5,221 nt of DNA, taken from an uncultured Opitutia bacterium. Lineage in GTDB: Bacteria; Verrucomicrobiota; Verrucomicrobiia; Opitutales; UBA953. A program made the translations under genes and the position numbers. The stretch is taken from positions 1 through 5,221 of the forward strand of contig CAIXQT010000212.1 of NCBI GenBank assembly GCA_903921665.1, in the 5' to 3' direction. Position 1 is the stretch's first letter, and the number at the start of each line of letters is the position of its first letter. This document shows, piece after piece, positions 4,763-5,221 of this stretch. The notes below the pieces were generated by a model that did no database searches, was not told where the DNA came from, and saw only the letters and a list, made by a program, of their open reading frames with translations.

Positions 4763-5221
4763 ATGCGCCTCCTCTTCACGCTGACCTTCGCCTTGGCCTC
4801 GTTCGCGGCCATGTCACCCGCAGCCCCTGCGAGTTATGACGTGATCACCTACGGAGGCACCCCGGCTGGCATCGCCGCCGCGATCCATGCCTCACGCGAC
4901 GGAGCCAAGGTCCTGCTGATCGAACCGACTAAGCACGTCGGCGGACTAAGCACGAGCGGCATCAATACCGCCGAAAGCGAACACATGCTGGCCTGGACGA
5001 TCGGCGGATTCGCGGACGAGTTCTACCGACGGATGGGACGATACTACGAGGAGAACAAGGCCCGCCAGACCTACCCTCACAAGGACAAGCGCCTGAACAC
5101 GATCTACTTCTTCGAGTCCAGCGTCGCGGAAAAGACCTACCTCGAAATGCTCAAGGAAGCGGGCGTAGAGATATGCTACGGGTCGAACGTCGCGTCCGCA
5201 CGCAAAGACGGCGCCAAGATC
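4763..5221 (+). CDS. Secreted FAD-dependent oxidoreductase (FAD_oxidored type), N-terminal part
   Basis: The first 153 residues are present; the frame is open to the window end. A signal peptide covers about 1-23 (R2, hydrophobic 3-16, cut near A-P-A at 21-23). The mature protein opens with a dinucleotide-binding beta-alpha-beta: VITYGGTPAGIAAAIHA (27-43) and, after a short helix, VLLIEP with the acidic E54 that binds the adenosine ribose. The G-G-T-P-A-G-I-A variant of the Rossmann loop, followed by HVGGLSTSGI (58-67), is the signature of the FAD_oxidored (PF12831) family, whose Verrucomicrobiota/Planctomycetota members are often annotated as secreted xanthan-lyase-like oxidoreductases. Substrate cannot be named. 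No Shine-Dalgarno is visible before ATG 4763; the 58 bases before it (4705-4762) follow directly on the palindrome cluster. An alternative ATG at 4811 would lose most of the signal peptide. Confidence 0.9.
   Translation, partial: MRLLFTLTFALASFAAMSPAAPASYDVITYGGTPAGIAAAIHASRDGAKVLLIEPTKHVGGLSTSGINTAESEHMLAWTIGGFADEFYRRMGRYYEENKARQTYPHKDKRLNTIYFFESSVAEKTYLEMLKEAGVEICYGSNVASARKDGAKI

Overview
The window is GC-rich bacterial DNA with most genes on the + strand. It is built of secreted or membrane-anchored proteins of the kind common in Verrucomicrobiota and Planctomycetota: a LamG-type protein, a GGT-type FAD-dependent oxidoreductase with a signal peptide, and a large secreted protein of unknown function. 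Verrucomicrobiota is my best guess. It rests on gene style and on the two repeat classes, not on a marker gene.

Layout. Bases 1-140 hold the C-terminal end of a four-helix-bundle protein (23S rRNA intervening-sequence / Avd-like family). It is followed by a large secreted protein of unknown function (best start 231, stop 1532). A 137-base gap then leads to a compact three-gene set: a two-helix membrane protein resembling DUF3592 (1670-2089), a lipoprotein with a sialidase-like Asp-box (2086-3294), and a secreted LamG/concanavalin-like protein (3291-4538). These three overlap by 4 bases each (GTGA and ATGA) and are almost certainly co-translated. Bases 4534-4704 are a nested palindromic repeat cluster. 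From 4763 a secreted FAD-dependent oxidoreductase begins and runs off the end of the window.

Two repeat systems stand out. (1) Degenerate heptanucleotide tracts with consensus about T-N-GTTCT occur at 119-146 (inverted), 211-287 (direct), 317-344 (inverted) and 1551-1592 (direct). They begin inside the tail of the four-helix-bundle gene and continue through the start of the next gene, where one tract encodes the signal peptide. (2) A GAGGTAGGG-led palindromic cluster follows the LamG gene. It has three direct units, several strong hairpins and an outer 23-base inverted pair.

How the genes work together is only partly readable. The membrane protein, lipoprotein and LamG protein look like one envelope-associated expression unit. 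The 231-1532 gene and the FAD oxidoreductase are probably also exported. No substrate or pathway can be named from the sequence. The most interesting hypothesis is that the heptamer tracts and the four-helix-bundle protein belong to one mobile or variable element.
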